The notes under the pieces: model-generated
Database searches by the model: none
What the model saw: only the letters and a program-made list of their open reading frames with translations
What the model was told of the DNA's origin: nothing
Made by a program: the position numbers and the translations under genes
Part shown: positions 28,583 through 37,873 of the stretch, piece after piece
Numbering within the stretch: position 1 is the stretch's first letter
How the letters are laid out: every line of letters starts with the position of its first letter
Assembly: GCF_900105725.1 (NCBI RefSeq)
Contig: NZ_FNLM01000034.1
Location: forward strand, 2,914,001-2,978,000
Length of the DNA: 64,000 nucleotides
From: Gordonia westfalica
GTDB lineage: Bacteria > Actinomycetota > Actinomycetes > Mycobacteriales > Mycobacteriaceae
Direction of reading: 5' to 3'

Positions 28583-28596
28583 TAGAACGTGTTCTA
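28583..28596. promoter_or_regulatory. KstR-type operator
   Basis: TAGAACGTGTTCTA is a perfect 14-bp palindrome and fits the published KstR consensus TNNAACNNGTTNNA exactly. It lies 97 bp before the aldehyde dehydrogenase start. KstR is the TetR-family repressor of cholesterol catabolism in mycobacteria and relatives. Confidence 0.75.
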
Positions 28597-28692
28597 GTAT
28601 TGCGTGTGCCGTAGTTCACACTTGCCCGCGTGCGGAGAGAAATCCGCTGCTGACCGGCGCAAGGACCCGTCCTCCTGAGGAGCACACGCGTA

Positions 28693-30192
28693 ATGACCGA
28701 GACCGTGGAGTCCCACACCGCACCAGTCACCGGCGGCGGGGATCAACCCCAGTTGCTCATCGGCGGCCGATGGGTCGACCCGTATTCCAGTGAGATCCTC
28801 GAGGTCTTCTCCCCCGCCACCGGGGAACGTGTCGGATCGGTGCCGCACGCCGACGCCACCGACGTCGACGCCGCCGTCCGGGCGGCCCGCGCGGCCTTCG
28901 ACTCGGGCGTCTGGAGTTCGACGCCCCCGGCCCGGCGCGCCGACATCATCGCCAAGGTCGCCGACCTGATCGACGAGCGCGGAGACGAGATCACCGCACT
29001 GGTCTCGGCCGAGATGGGCGCCCCGCCGAGCGCGATCGCCACCCTGCAGCAGTTGCCCGGCACCGGCGTCCTGCGCGCCTACGCGAACGCCGCCCGCGAC
29101 TACCAGTGGGAGGAGTACCGCACCGGCCTGTTCGGCACCACCCGCATCACACGTGAGCCGGTGGGCGTCGTCGGCGCCATCTGCGCCTGGAACGTCCCGC
29201 TGTTCATCACCTGCAACAAGATGGGCGGGGCGCTCGCCGCCGGATGTTCGGTGGTGCTCAAGCCCGCCCCGGAGACCCCGCTCACCGGCAACTACGTGGC
29301 CCAGCTGTTCATCGAGGCCGGCGTGCCCGCCGAGGCCATCTCGGTGGTCACCGGCGGCACCGAGACCGGCCAGGCGCTCGTCGCACACCCCGACGTCGAC
29401 AAGATCACCTTCACCGGGTCGACCGCCGCGGGCAAGGCCATCGGCGCGGCCTGCGCCGAGACCCTCAAGCGCTGCTCGCTGGAGCTGGGCGGCAAGTCCG
29501 CGGCCATCGTGCTCGACGACGTCGACATCGCTGCGAACGCCTTCATGCTGACGTTCCTCGGCCTGTTCAACACCGGTCAGGCCTGTGTCGCGCAGACCCG
29601 AATCCTGGTGCCGCGCAGCCGTCAGGACGAGATCGTCGGGGCGATGGTCGAGGCGGCGAAGGCCATGAAGGTCGGCCTGCCCTCCGATCCGGAAGCCCAG
29701 CTCGGCCCGCTGATCACCGAGAAGCAGCGTCAGAAGGTCGAGGAGTACATCGAGATCGGCAAGAAGGCCGGTGCCACACCGGCTCTCGAGAGCGAGCGAC
29801 CCGAGGGGCTCGACTCGGGTTACTTCCTCACGCCCACGATCTTCACCGGCGTCACCAACGACATGGCCATCGCCCAGGAGGAGATCTTCGGTCCGGTCCT
29901 GTCGGTGATCGCCTACGACGACGTCGACGAGGCCGTCGCCATCGCCAACGACTCCAGTTACGGACTCGCCGGCACCGTGTGGACCGCCGACGTCGAGCGC
30001 GGCATCGAGATCTCCACGAGGATCCGGACGGGCACCTTCGGGATCAACTGGTATGCAATCGATCCCGAGTCGCCCTTCGGCGGCTACAAGAACTCCGGCA
30101 TCGGCCGCGAGAACGGCCGCGAAGGCCTGGAGTCCTTCCTCGAGCACAAGTCGACGATGCTGCCGATGGGTTACGAGGTCTCGAGCAGCTAG
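28693..30192 (+). CDS. NAD(P)-dependent aldehyde dehydrogenase
   Basis: 499 residues, the standard length. It oxidises an aldehyde to the acid. The fold landmarks are present: AWNVPLFITCNKMGGALAAGC (cofactor side), FTGSTAAGKA, the general-base Glu in LELGGKSA, the nucleophile Cys in NTGQACVAQTR, and EEIFGPVLSV. A KstR-type box upstream suggests a role in degradation of steroid side chains or similar substrates. A strong terminator follows, so it is a single-gene unit. Confidence 0.9.
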   Translation: MTETVESHTAPVTGGGDQPQLLIGGRWVDPYSSEILEVFSPATGERVGSVPHADATDVDAAVRAARAAFDSGVWSSTPPARRADIIAKVADLIDERGDEITALVSAEMGAPPSAIATLQQLPGTGVLRAYANAARDYQWEEYRTGLFGTTRITREPVGVVGAICAWNVPLFITCNKMGGALAAGCSVVLKPAPETPLTGNYVAQLFIEAGVPAEAISVVTGGTETGQALVAHPDVDKITFTGSTAAGKAIGAACAETLKRCSLELGGKSAAIVLDDVDIAANAFMLTFLGLFNTGQACVAQTRILVPRSRQDEIVGAMVEAAKAMKVGLPSDPEAQLGPLITEKQRQKVEEYIEIGKKAGATPALESERPEGLDSGYFLTPTIFTGVTNDMAIAQEEIFGPVLSVIAYDDVDEAVAIANDSSYGLAGTVWTADVERGIEISTRIRTGTFGINWYAIDPESPFGGYKNSGIGRENGREGLESFLEHKSTMLPMGYEVSSS

Positions 30193-30219
30193 ACCCTCAC
30201 CTCTCACGGGGGAAGATCT

Positions 30220-30246
30220 GGGGCCGGACGCCATGCGTCCGGCCCC
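30220..30246 (+). terminator. Terminator after the aldehyde dehydrogenase
   Basis: A perfect 12-bp GC-rich stem (30220-30231 with 30235-30246) with a CAT loop, followed by GATTCCGTTGT, 28 bp after the stop. Confidence 0.75.
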
Positions 30247-30614
30247 GATTCCGTTGTGATACAAGGCTCCCCACTACGACCGGTCGACTTCGGCGGTCAG
30301 AAGTCCCACCAAAGTGCGGAAGGAGTGCCGGTTTCCGACACTCAGCACGCACTCTGTCGACAGCGCTCCACCCCACCGCCGCCTGAGGCGCGAGGAGCGA
30401 AAGCGACGAGCCACGAAGGCCCCGCGAGGAACGACACCCACCCGATTGATGTCGCGCGCGACATCGCTCCGGGGCCGCGACACCCACCGACGTCGCCAGG
30501 CCCGATTGATGTCGCGCGCGACCTCACCCCGACGCCCGCCTCCCACGACCGGTCGACGTCAACCCGACTTCCAGACTTCGATCGAAGTATGCCAGTCGAG
30601 TTGAGGTTCGGCGG
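30247..30614. repeat. Repeat-rich spacer beside cydC
   Basis: No gene. A 19-bp direct repeat (TTCGGCGGTCAGAAGTCCC) occurs at 30289-30307 and again at 30607-30625, where it is the 3' end of cydC. Inside, a 22-bp unit is repeated 60 bp apart (30441-30462 and 30501-30522). The first copy is part of the perfect 18-bp palindrome GATGTCGCGCGCGACATC at 30447-30464, and the second copy has one mismatch. CGACCGGTCGAC also occurs twice (about 30278 and 30547). The spacer looks like an inserted or duplicated intergenic element. Confidence 0.6.
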
Positions 30615-32330
30615 TCAGAAGTCCCGTGCGGCGGCAGACGCCAGCTCCACCACCTGCGCCTCGCCCACGTCAGCAGGGAGCTGATGCGTCACGACCACGA
30701 CGATCCGCTCGGGTCCGAAGAGATCGTCCTCGACGCCGAGGAGGCGGCGGAGCAGGTCGTCGGCGTCGTCCGCGGAGAGGTGCTCGGTCGGTTCATCGAG
30801 GAGGACCATCGGCGCCGGGTGGAGCAGCGCCCGGGCCAGCAGCAGGCGCCGTCGCTCGCCGCCGCTGACCGCCTCGGCCCCGCCGGACAGCGTGGTGTCC
30901 AGACCGTCGGTGAGCCGCGAGACCCAACCGTCGAGGCCCACCGTCGTCAGCGCCGCGCGGATCTCCTCATCGGTGGCGTCACCGCGTGCGACGCGCATGT
31001 TCTCGCGGACCGACGTCGAGAAGAGATGCGCCTCCTCGGCGAAGTAACAACCGGCCGAGCGGAGTCCGACGGCAGCTCGATTCACCACGTCGACGCAGGC
31101 GATGTCCCCGTCCACCGGGTTGAGCAGTCCGGCGAGGGTGAGCAGAAGCGTCGACTTCCCGACGCCGCTGGGTCCGACCACCGCCAGTCGCGCTCCCGGC
31201 CGCAGGTCGAGGTCGAGGCCGCCCTCGGGTCCGAGGACGTCGCGCTGCGGACGACCCCAGCGCAGTCCGTCGGCCGAGACCTCGACCATCCCGCGGTGTA
31301 TCGCCACATCAGCCCCGGATGGTTCGGCCGGATCGGCGTGGGCGCCGTCGACCAGGGTCATGACCCGGGCCGCGCTCTGCCGGCTGCGTTCGATCTGCAG
31401 TCCGGCCTCGGTCAGGGGCGCGGTCGACTCGAACGCCGACAACGGCAGGAGGACCAGGACACCCAGGATCATCGGGGTGAGCCCCTCCCCGGAGGCGACC
31501 CCGGCAATCGAACCGGTTGTCTGCGATGCCAACTGGATGGCGATCACGCAGGCCGCCACCAGCGACGCGCCCATCGCGAGCGGGGTGGCCGCGGCCGCGG
31601 CCGCCTCCAGTCTCCGGCCCCGGTCGGTGGCCGCGAGGTGCCGACGATCAGCGTCCGCGGCAGACCCGAGCAGTGCTCCGCGCCGACGTGCGACGACGAG
31701 TTCGGACGCATGCCACAGCGCCGTCGTCGTGGCCTCCGCGGACTCTGTCGCCGCCTGCGATCCGTCCCGGATGGTGCGGGCGCCACCGCGGGCCGCGAGC
31801 CACGGCGCCACGCCACCGCTGACGACGAGAGCGAGAGCCAGTACCCCGGCGGCGGGCAACGACACCAACGCCATCACGACGACCGCGGCCACCGCCGTCG
31901 TCACCCCGACACCGATGGGGATCAGTCCGCGGATGAGGGCGTTGCCGATCTCGTCGATGTCATCACCGGTGCGGGTCAACAGGTCTCCCCGCCGGAGGGT
32001 CACCGAGTACGCGGGCGATCCGGTCGCGAGGGCCGTGTACACCCGCTCGCGAGCGGTGGTCATCGCGCGCAGGGCGAGGTCGTGGGTGGCGAGCCGTTCG
32101 AGGTAACGGAACAGTCCGCGCGAGATGCCCAGCGCCCGAACGGCGGTGATGGCGACCGAGAGGTACAGCACCGGCGGCATCTGCCACGCGCGGGTGATCA
32201 ACCACGCCGACAGGGCCGCGAGGCCGAGCGCCGACAGCGAACCGCCGACACCGAGCAGCAACGCCTTGGCGACGGCGCCCCGGCGCAGCCCGAGGAACCC
32301 CAGAGCCCGGATCAGTGGGTCGTCGCGCAT
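30615..32330 (-). CDS. cydC: ABC exporter subunit CydC
   Basis: 571 residues. The membrane domain has about six helices (SLSALGLAALSAWLITRAW first) and is followed by an ABC ATPase with Walker A GPSGVGKST near residue 375, signature AVSGGERRRL, and Walker B MVLLDEPTEHL. With CydD it exports thiols needed to assemble cytochrome bd. GGAGG lies before ATG 32330, and the gene overlaps the end of cydD by 19 bp. The last 19 bases are duplicated in the spacer downstream. Confidence 0.93.
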   Translation of the reverse strand: MRDDPLIRALGFLGLRRGAVAKALLLGVGGSLSALGLAALSAWLITRAWQMPPVLYLSVAITAVRALGISRGLFRYLERLATHDLALRAMTTARERVYTALATGSPAYSVTLRRGDLLTRTGDDIDEIGNALIRGLIPIGVGVTTAVAAVVVMALVSLPAAGVLALALVVSGGVAPWLAARGGARTIRDGSQAATESAEATTTALWHASELVVARRRGALLGSAADADRRHLAATDRGRRLEAAAAAATPLAMGASLVAACVIAIQLASQTTGSIAGVASGEGLTPMILGVLVLLPLSAFESTAPLTEAGLQIERSRQSAARVMTLVDGAHADPAEPSGADVAIHRGMVEVSADGLRWGRPQRDVLGPEGGLDLDLRPGARLAVVGPSGVGKSTLLLTLAGLLNPVDGDIACVDVVNRAAVGLRSAGCYFAEEAHLFSTSVRENMRVARGDATDEEIRAALTTVGLDGWVSRLTDGLDTTLSGGAEAVSGGERRRLLLARALLHPAPMVLLDEPTEHLSADDADDLLRRLLGVEDDLFGPERIVVVVTHQLPADVGEAQVVELASAAARDF

Positions 32331-34036
32331 GCCACACCTCCGTCGAATTCGACCACCTGATCGGCGAATTCACGCGCGATACCACGGTGGGCCACCACGA
32401 TGACGGTGTCACCGGCGCGCGCACGCTCACGCAGTGCCGTCAGCACCGCACGTTCGGAGTCCTCGTCGAGGTGGGCGGTCGGCTCGTCGAGCAACAGCAG
32501 CGGGGCCGGTGACGCCAGCACCCGGGTGAGCGCGAGGCGCTGCCGCTGGCCGGCGGAGAGCCCGACGCCGCCCGCACCGAGCGGGGTGTCGAGTCGCTCC
32601 GGCAGTTCGAGCACCACGGTGTCGAATCCGCTGGCCGCAGCCGCGGATTCGGCGGCGTCCCGGCCCAGCGCACCGAAGAGTTCGACATTCTCCCCGACGG
32701 TGCCCGGCACGATGACGGGCTGTTGCGGTAGCCAGGCGATCTGTTCGTGCAGGATCCCGGGATCGGCGTGTGCCACCGGGATGGACCCGATGAGCACCGA
32801 CCCGTCGTCGGGGGTCAGCAACCCCATGATCGCGGCGAGCGTGGTCGATTTGCCCGAGCCGTTGGGCCCGGTGAAGAGCGTGACCGAGCCGGGCGGAATG
32901 GTCGCGCGCAGCGATTCCGGCGCCCAGCCGTCGCGGCCGTGGACGCCGAGGTCGAGGATCGTGATCGGTGCGCCCGCGACGGTGATCCCACGGCCACCGG
33001 TGACCGGCATGGGCGCCGGCTCGTCGGGCGAATCGATCAGCTCGAACACCTGCTCGGCGGCGGTGAGACCGTCGGCGGAGTTGTGGAACTGGGCGCCGAC
33101 GCGCCGCAGCGGCAGGTACGCCTCCGGTGCCAGGATCAGCGCGAAGACACCGGCGTAGAGCGACATCTCGCCGAAGACCAGGCGCAGTCCGATACCGACG
33201 GCGACCAAGGCGACGCACAGCGTCGCGAGCAGTTCGAGAACCGCTCCCGACAGGAACGCGACCCGCAGCGAGCTCATCGTGGAACGCCGGTGCGCCTCAC
33301 CGAGTTCGGCGACCTGGGCGGCCGGGGTCTCGGCCCGGTTCAGCGCCCGCAGCGTCGGCAGGCCCGCGATCAGATCCAGCAGTTGCGCCGTCAGCCTGCT
33401 CATCGTCGCCAGTTTGCGGCTGGTGCGGTCGCGGGTCATGAGGCCGACGAGGATCATGAAGATCGGGATGAGCGGCAACGTGATCAGGATGATCAGCGCC
33501 GACGGCCAGTCGGCGAAGGCGATCACGATGGTCACCGTCGGCGTCAGGATCGCCGCGGTCACGAGTGCGGGCAGGTAGCCGGAGAGATACGGTCCGAGCG
33601 CGTCGAGACCCCGCAACAGCACCGTGGCGGCATGCTCGCGCAGGGTCAGCAGTGCTCGCGGCGAGGTCCGGCGCGGATCGGTGAGCACGTCGAGTGCCTC
33701 GGCCCGCAGTTCCGCGATCGCCAGTTCCGCCGCACGGTGGGCGTACCGGTCGTGCCCGTAGGCCATCGCGGCGCGGGCCGCCATCGCGCCGGCGAGGACG
33801 ACCAGGTGCACCCATTGCGCATCGAACGATCGGAGATCCGGGAAGACGATCAGCTCCGAGAGGATCGAAGCCGCCATCGCCGCCGCGACGATGATCGCGA
33901 TCACCTGTGCGACGGCGAACGCCGCCGTGACCAGAACGTATCGGCGGGTTGTCGGCGAGTACCGAAGCAGGCGCGGATCGACCGGCGGCCGGGCGGCACC
34001 CCGCCGCGCGGCCGCCGACGGTTCCTGCGGCGTCAC
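32312..34036 (-). CDS. cydD: ABC exporter subunit CydD
   Basis: 574 residues. The six-helix membrane domain (starting YVLVTAAFAVAQVIAIIVAAA) carries PTVTIVIAFADWPSALI and is followed by an ATPase with Walker A GPNGSGKST, signature GLSAGQRQRLAL and Walker B LLLLDEPTAHLD. GTG 34036 overlaps the cydB stop by 4 bp (GTGA), so it is coupled to the oxidase genes. It pairs with CydC. Confidence 0.93.
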   Translation of the reverse strand: MTPQEPSAAARRGAARPPVDPRLLRYSPTTRRYVLVTAAFAVAQVIAIIVAAAMAASILSELIVFPDLRSFDAQWVHLVVLAGAMAARAAMAYGHDRYAHRAAELAIAELRAEALDVLTDPRRTSPRALLTLREHAATVLLRGLDALGPYLSGYLPALVTAAILTPTVTIVIAFADWPSALIILITLPLIPIFMILVGLMTRDRTSRKLATMSRLTAQLLDLIAGLPTLRALNRAETPAAQVAELGEAHRRSTMSSLRVAFLSGAVLELLATLCVALVAVGIGLRLVFGEMSLYAGVFALILAPEAYLPLRRVGAQFHNSADGLTAAEQVFELIDSPDEPAPMPVTGGRGITVAGAPITILDLGVHGRDGWAPESLRATIPPGSVTLFTGPNGSGKSTTLAAIMGLLTPDDGSVLIGSIPVAHADPGILHEQIAWLPQQPVIVPGTVGENVELFGALGRDAAESAAAASGFDTVVLELPERLDTPLGAGGVGLSAGQRQRLALTRVLASPAPLLLLDEPTAHLDEDSERAVLTALRERARAGDTVIVVAHRGIAREFADQVVEFDGGVACATTH

Positions 34037-35115
34037 TCGCCGAAGGCGCGCAAGGATCGCAACCCCGCAGGCTTGGGCATGATCTCCACGGACAGGCGCT
34101 TGCGGAACACCCAGTAGGTCCAGGCCTGGTACGCGATCACGACGGGTGTGACCAGAACGGCGGCCCAGGTCATGACGACGAGGGTGTAGTGACTCGACGA
34201 GGTGTTGTCGATGGTGAGGTCGTACGCCGGGTTGATGGTCGACGGCAGCACGTCGGGATACAGCGACCCGAACAGGGTCGCCACGGTGCCCACGATGGCG
34301 ATCGAGGTGGCGGCGAACGCCAGACCCTCCTTGCGCACCTGCGTGGCACCCACCATCACCAGGGCGGCAGCCGCGGCGATCAGCACCGGAATCCAGGTCC
34401 ACGCACTGCCGTAGGCCAACTGCGTCCACAGCAGGAACGCGCCGGCGACGACCAGCGTCGGGATCGCCAGCCGCGATGCGTAGCGCATCGAGTCCTCGCG
34501 AAGCGCGCCGTCGGTCTTCAACGACAGGAAGACGGCACCGTGGGTCAGGAACGCCAGCAGCGTGGTCAGACCGCCCAGCAGGGCGTACGGGTTGAACAGG
34601 TCGAGGAATCCGCCCGTGTACTGTGCGTCGGCGTCGATCGGCAGACCGCGGACCACGTTGGCGAAGGCGATACCCCACACGATGGCCGGAATCCAGGAGC
34701 CGAGTCCGATCCCGACGTCGCACCACATCCGCCATCTCGGGTTGTCGATCTTGCCGCGCCACTCGATGGCGCAGACCCGCGTGATGAGGCCGATCAGGAT
34801 CAGGAACAACGCGAAGTAGAAGGCGGAGAACATGGTCGCGTACCAGCCGCCGAAGGCGGCGAACAACGCTCCACCCGCGGTGATCAACCACACCTCGTTG
34901 CCGTCCCAGACCGGTCCGATCGTGTTGAGCAGCACCCGCCGACGGGTGTCGGGGTCGGCGGCCGGCTCATCGGGCGCCACCCGCGCATCGCCGCCGGTGT
35001 GGCTGCGGCCGAGGAAGGGCATCAGCATCCCGACGCCGTAGTCGAACCCCTCGAGGACGAAGTAGCCGACGAACAGCACCGCGATGATCAGGAACCAGAC
35101 TTCCGGAAGTCCCAC
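34033..35115 (-). CDS. cydB: Cytochrome bd quinol oxidase subunit II
   Basis: 360 residues with about eight or nine helices, all membrane-embedded. The N-terminus PEVWFLIIAVLFVGYFVLEGFDYGVGML and GPVWDGNEVWLI are signature CydB segments. It packs against CydA in the high-affinity terminal oxidase used at low oxygen or under respiratory inhibition. It follows cydA by 27 bp and is coupled to cydD. Confidence 0.95.
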   Translation of the reverse strand: MGLPEVWFLIIAVLFVGYFVLEGFDYGVGMLMPFLGRSHTGGDARVAPDEPAADPDTRRRVLLNTIGPVWDGNEVWLITAGGALFAAFGGWYATMFSAFYFALFLILIGLITRVCAIEWRGKIDNPRWRMWCDVGIGLGSWIPAIVWGIAFANVVRGLPIDADAQYTGGFLDLFNPYALLGGLTTLLAFLTHGAVFLSLKTDGALREDSMRYASRLAIPTLVVAGAFLLWTQLAYGSAWTWIPVLIAAAAALVMVGATQVRKEGLAFAATSIAIVGTVATLFGSLYPDVLPSTINPAYDLTIDNTSSSHYTLVVMTWAAVLVTPVVIAYQAWTYWVFRKRLSVEIMPKPAGLRSLRAFGE

Positions 35116-35142
35116 TGGTCTCTCCTATGGTTGGGTCGGCCG

Positions 35143-36723
35143 TCAGTACGCGAACGAGAGCTGTTTGGGCTCATCGCTGTCCGCGTCGGGGTCGGAGTAT
35201 CCCGGCGGTCTGGAGTCGTAGGTGGCCGGCCCCTCGATGACATATCGCCGCTGGAGCATGAACCACACGACACCGAGCGCGCCGTAGAGCAGGGTGAAGC
35301 CGATCAGCGTCACCCACACCGTCGGCGCCGTATGGTTCGAGACGCCGTTCTGGACGAGCATGTTGATCCGCATCGGGTCCAGGTCGTTCTCCCAGTTGGG
35401 CGCGACGACCCACGGCTGACGGCCCATCTCGGTGAAGATCCAGCCAGAACTGTTGGCAAGGAACGGAGTCGGGATCATCCACAGCGCGAGAGTGCCGAAC
35501 CTGCGGGACTCGACGACTCGCTTGCGACGCGTGAGCCAGAGTCCACCGAGCGCCACCACGACCGACCCGAGAGCCCAGGTGATCATCGCCCGGAAACTCC
35601 AGTAGGTGACGAAGAGGTTCGGGGCGAAGTTCTGTCCTGCGGGCACACCCGGCTGTCCCGCGAGCGCCTCGGTGTACTGCTGCTGCAGTTCCTCGACGCC
35701 CTGCAGGGTGCTGTCGAAACTGTGATCGGCCAGGAACGACAGCATCTTCGGGATCTCGATGACGTGCTCGATGTTGTCGCAGTTGTTCTGTCGCCCGATC
35801 GCCAGCACGGAGAATCCGGCGCCGGTCTGGGTCTCGCACAGTGATTCCGCCGCAGCCATTTTCATCGGCTGCTGGTTGAACATGATCTGCGACTGGATGT
35901 CGCCGGTGATGAACAACCCCACCCCGGAGGCGATCACGACCCAGAGAGCCAACCGGGTGACCGGCCGCCAGAAGCGCCGGGCGTCGAGTTCCAGATCCTC
36001 GGGGGTGGCGTCGATGTGGCTGGGCGAGGTCGTCCTGGGCATTTCCGAGGTGTCACCGGTCTCGATGGCCTCACGGAGTTTCTTTGCGCGCCACATGTTC
36101 CGGGCCATCCACCAACAACCGATGGCGGCGACGAAGGTGCCCGCGGTGAGGAATGCGCCGGCGATCACGTGCGGGAACGCCGCCAGTGTCGTGCTGTTCG
36201 TGATCACGGCCCAGAAGTCGTTCATCCTCGGGCGGTCTCGCGTGTCGTCCCACACCACACCCACCGGGTGCTGCATCCACGAGTTCGCCGCGATGATGAA
36301 GTACGCCGAGGCGATGACTCCCGCCGAGGCGAGCCAGATGCACGCCAGGTGAACTCTGCGCGGCAGCCGATCCCAGCCGAAGATCCACAGTCCGATGAAG
36401 GTGGACTCGAGGAAGAACGCGACGAGCCCTTCCATCGCGAGCGGGGCGCCGAACACGTCCGCGACGAACCGGCTGTACTCGCTCCAGTTCATACCGAACT
36501 GGAATTCCTGGACGATGCCGGTCGCGACACCCAGGGCGAAGTTGATCAGGAAGAGTTTGCCGAAGAACTTCGTCGCGCGAAGCCACTGCTCGTTGCCGGT
36601 CACATGCCAGACCGTCTGCATCACCGCGATCATCGGCGCGAGACCGATGGTCAGCGGAACCAGGATGAAGTGATAGACCGTCGTGATACCGAATTGCCAT
36701 CTGGAGACGTCCAGTGCGTCCAT
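35143..36723 (-). CDS. cydA: Cytochrome bd quinol oxidase subunit I
   Basis: 526 residues, about nine helices. The heme-ligand His lies in TVYHFILVPLTIG near residue 18, the second in the ALVAFFLESTF region's neighbourhood, and the quinol-side Q-loop includes GRQPWVVAP. It holds hemes b558, b595 and d and oxidises menaquinol while reducing oxygen to water. It heads the cydABDC operon. A candidate leader ORF and hairpin lie within 100 bp upstream. Confidence 0.95.
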   Translation of the reverse strand: MDALDVSRWQFGITTVYHFILVPLTIGLAPMIAVMQTVWHVTGNEQWLRATKFFGKLFLINFALGVATGIVQEFQFGMNWSEYSRFVADVFGAPLAMEGLVAFFLESTFIGLWIFGWDRLPRRVHLACIWLASAGVIASAYFIIAANSWMQHPVGVVWDDTRDRPRMNDFWAVITNSTTLAAFPHVIAGAFLTAGTFVAAIGCWWMARNMWRAKKLREAIETGDTSEMPRTTSPSHIDATPEDLELDARRFWRPVTRLALWVVIASGVGLFITGDIQSQIMFNQQPMKMAAAESLCETQTGAGFSVLAIGRQNNCDNIEHVIEIPKMLSFLADHSFDSTLQGVEELQQQYTEALAGQPGVPAGQNFAPNLFVTYWSFRAMITWALGSVVVALGGLWLTRRKRVVESRRFGTLALWMIPTPFLANSSGWIFTEMGRQPWVVAPNWENDLDPMRINMLVQNGVSNHTAPTVWVTLIGFTLLYGALGVVWFMLQRRYVIEGPATYDSRPPGYSDPDADSDEPKQLSFAY

Positions 36724-36769
36724 ATCTGCCTCGAATCAGGTCACCGGCTCAGCCGGCAAGTGCCGAAGT

Positions 36770-36794
36770 CGCCTACTACTTCGGGTAGTAGGCG
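36770..36794 (-). promoter_or_regulatory. Stem-loop in the cydA leader
   Basis: A perfect 10-bp stem (36770-36779 with 36785-36794) with a 5-nt loop lies 47 bp upstream of the cydA ATG. The 3' side is not T-rich, so it is not an intrinsic terminator. It could be an RNA control element or a DNA operator. It overlaps the 3' end of the candidate leader ORF. Confidence 0.6.
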
Positions 36795-36820
36795 CTGAGC
36801 GCGACGTTACGCCTGGTCAC
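36776..36820 (-). CDS. Candidate 14-residue leader peptide upstream of cydA
   Basis: An ideal ribosome site AAGGAGGT lies just before a GTG (36820-36818), with an unusually short gap of 3 nt from GGAGG. The frame reads VTRRNVALSAYYPK and stops at TAG (36776-36778). The two Tyr codons form part of one arm of the hairpin and the stop codon part of the other. The TRR-x-V-x-L start recalls small actinobacterial leader peptides of the LTRRRHVDL type, though the likeness is weak. It could couple cydABDC expression to translation. Unproven. Confidence 0.4.
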   Translation of the reverse strand: MTRRNVALSAYYPK

Positions 36821-36930
36821 CGACCTCCTTCAAGCGCCAAAGGTCCCGTCGAGCCGTCACCGGTGGTGCATTCCCTCTCACCCGTGATCACGAGTGACGC
36901 GGACCCGGAATCCGATGGGAGTGACCGGGA

Positions 36931-37800
36931 TCAATCGTCTCCCACCGCGATGGCGCGGTCCACCAAACCGGAAAATCGGTCGGTATCGGCCGGCACCGGC
37001 ATCACGTACCGGTTGAGATGCGTGACCCGGGCGGCGAGGGTGACACTGCTGACGAGCCAGACCGAGTCGGCCGCGACGAGGTCCTCCGGGCGCAGGATCT
37101 CGACCTTCGTCTTCCAGCCCTCGGCGTCGGCGAGGTCGAAGACGGCGCGGGCGGTCGTCGAGGCGAGGATGCCGATCTCCGTCGGCGGGGTGACCAGCGT
37201 GTCGCCGTACACCGCGACCACTGTCGACCGGGGGCCCTCGAGCACTGCTCCCTCGCTGCTGACGAAGATGACGTCGTCGTAGCCCTCGGAGGCCGCATGA
37301 CGCAGTGCGGCCATGTTGGTGGCGTAGCTCAGCGTCTTGGCGCCGAGCAGCTGCCACGGCGCCTTCGGGGCCAGGTCGATGGAGAAACCGCGATCCAGGG
37401 TGACCACCGAGACACCGTCGGCCCGCGCGGAGGCGACCCGCTCGGGCACCCGTTCCACGGTCAGATAGGCCGTCGGCGCGTATCCGTGTTCGCGCCCGCG
37501 GGTGTAGACCAGCCGCAGCAGGGCCTCGTCCGACGTCCCGTGATCCTCGCTCCACAGCTTGACCGCGGTGTCGATGGCGTCGCGCCACTCGCCGGGATCC
37601 GGCGCCGGGAGCTCCATCGCGGTCGCGCTGCGTGCGAGGCGTTCGAGGTGCAGTCGCACACCGCGCGCCCGGCCCGCGCGGATGAGCAGGGTCTCGAAGA
37701 CCCCGTCGCCGCGGACCGCCGCGAGGTCATCGGCGTGGAGGAAAGGTGCATCGGCATCGTGTTGGGTGCCGTCGAGGGTGAGCAGGATCGAATCCGACAT
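36931..37800 (-). CDS. pabC: Aminodeoxychorismate lyase / class IV aminotransferase
   Basis: 289 residues with the fold-type IV PLP signature: HADDLAAVRGDGVFETL near the N-terminus, the PLP Lys in LLGAKTLSYATNM, and the Glu in GAVLEGPRSTVVA. PabC releases p-aminobenzoate from 4-amino-4-deoxychorismate for folate. Branched-chain or D-amino-acid transaminases share this fold, so the call rests also on synteny with Rv0812, next to the YgfZ-like and DUF3073 genes. ATG 37800 gives the usual N-terminus. It is divergent from the YgfZ-like gene. Confidence 0.8.
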   Translation of the reverse strand: MSDSILLTLDGTQHDADAPFLHADDLAAVRGDGVFETLLIRAGRARGVRLHLERLARSATAMELPAPDPGEWRDAIDTAVKLWSEDHGTSDEALLRLVYTRGREHGYAPTAYLTVERVPERVASARADGVSVVTLDRGFSIDLAPKAPWQLLGAKTLSYATNMAALRHAASEGYDDVIFVSSEGAVLEGPRSTVVAVYGDTLVTPPTEIGILASTTARAVFDLADAEGWKTKVEILRPEDLVAADSVWLVSSVTLAARVTHLNRYVMPVPADTDRFSGLVDRAIAVGDD

Positions 37801-37873
37801 GGCATGAGGATCCCACGGGGTCGCCGACCCCGCTCCGCACCCCTGCTGCCGAACCGACCCGTAGAATCGACCC

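Noticed and set aside
28594..30264. Long minus-strand frame opposite the aldehyde dehydrogenase
   Set aside because: No recognisable domain; the plus frame is a complete enzyme.
30441..30522. Two spaced 22-bp repeats suggesting a CRISPR
   Set aside because: Only two copies, 38-bp spacing and no cas genes; the unit is a palindrome in an intergenic repeat region.
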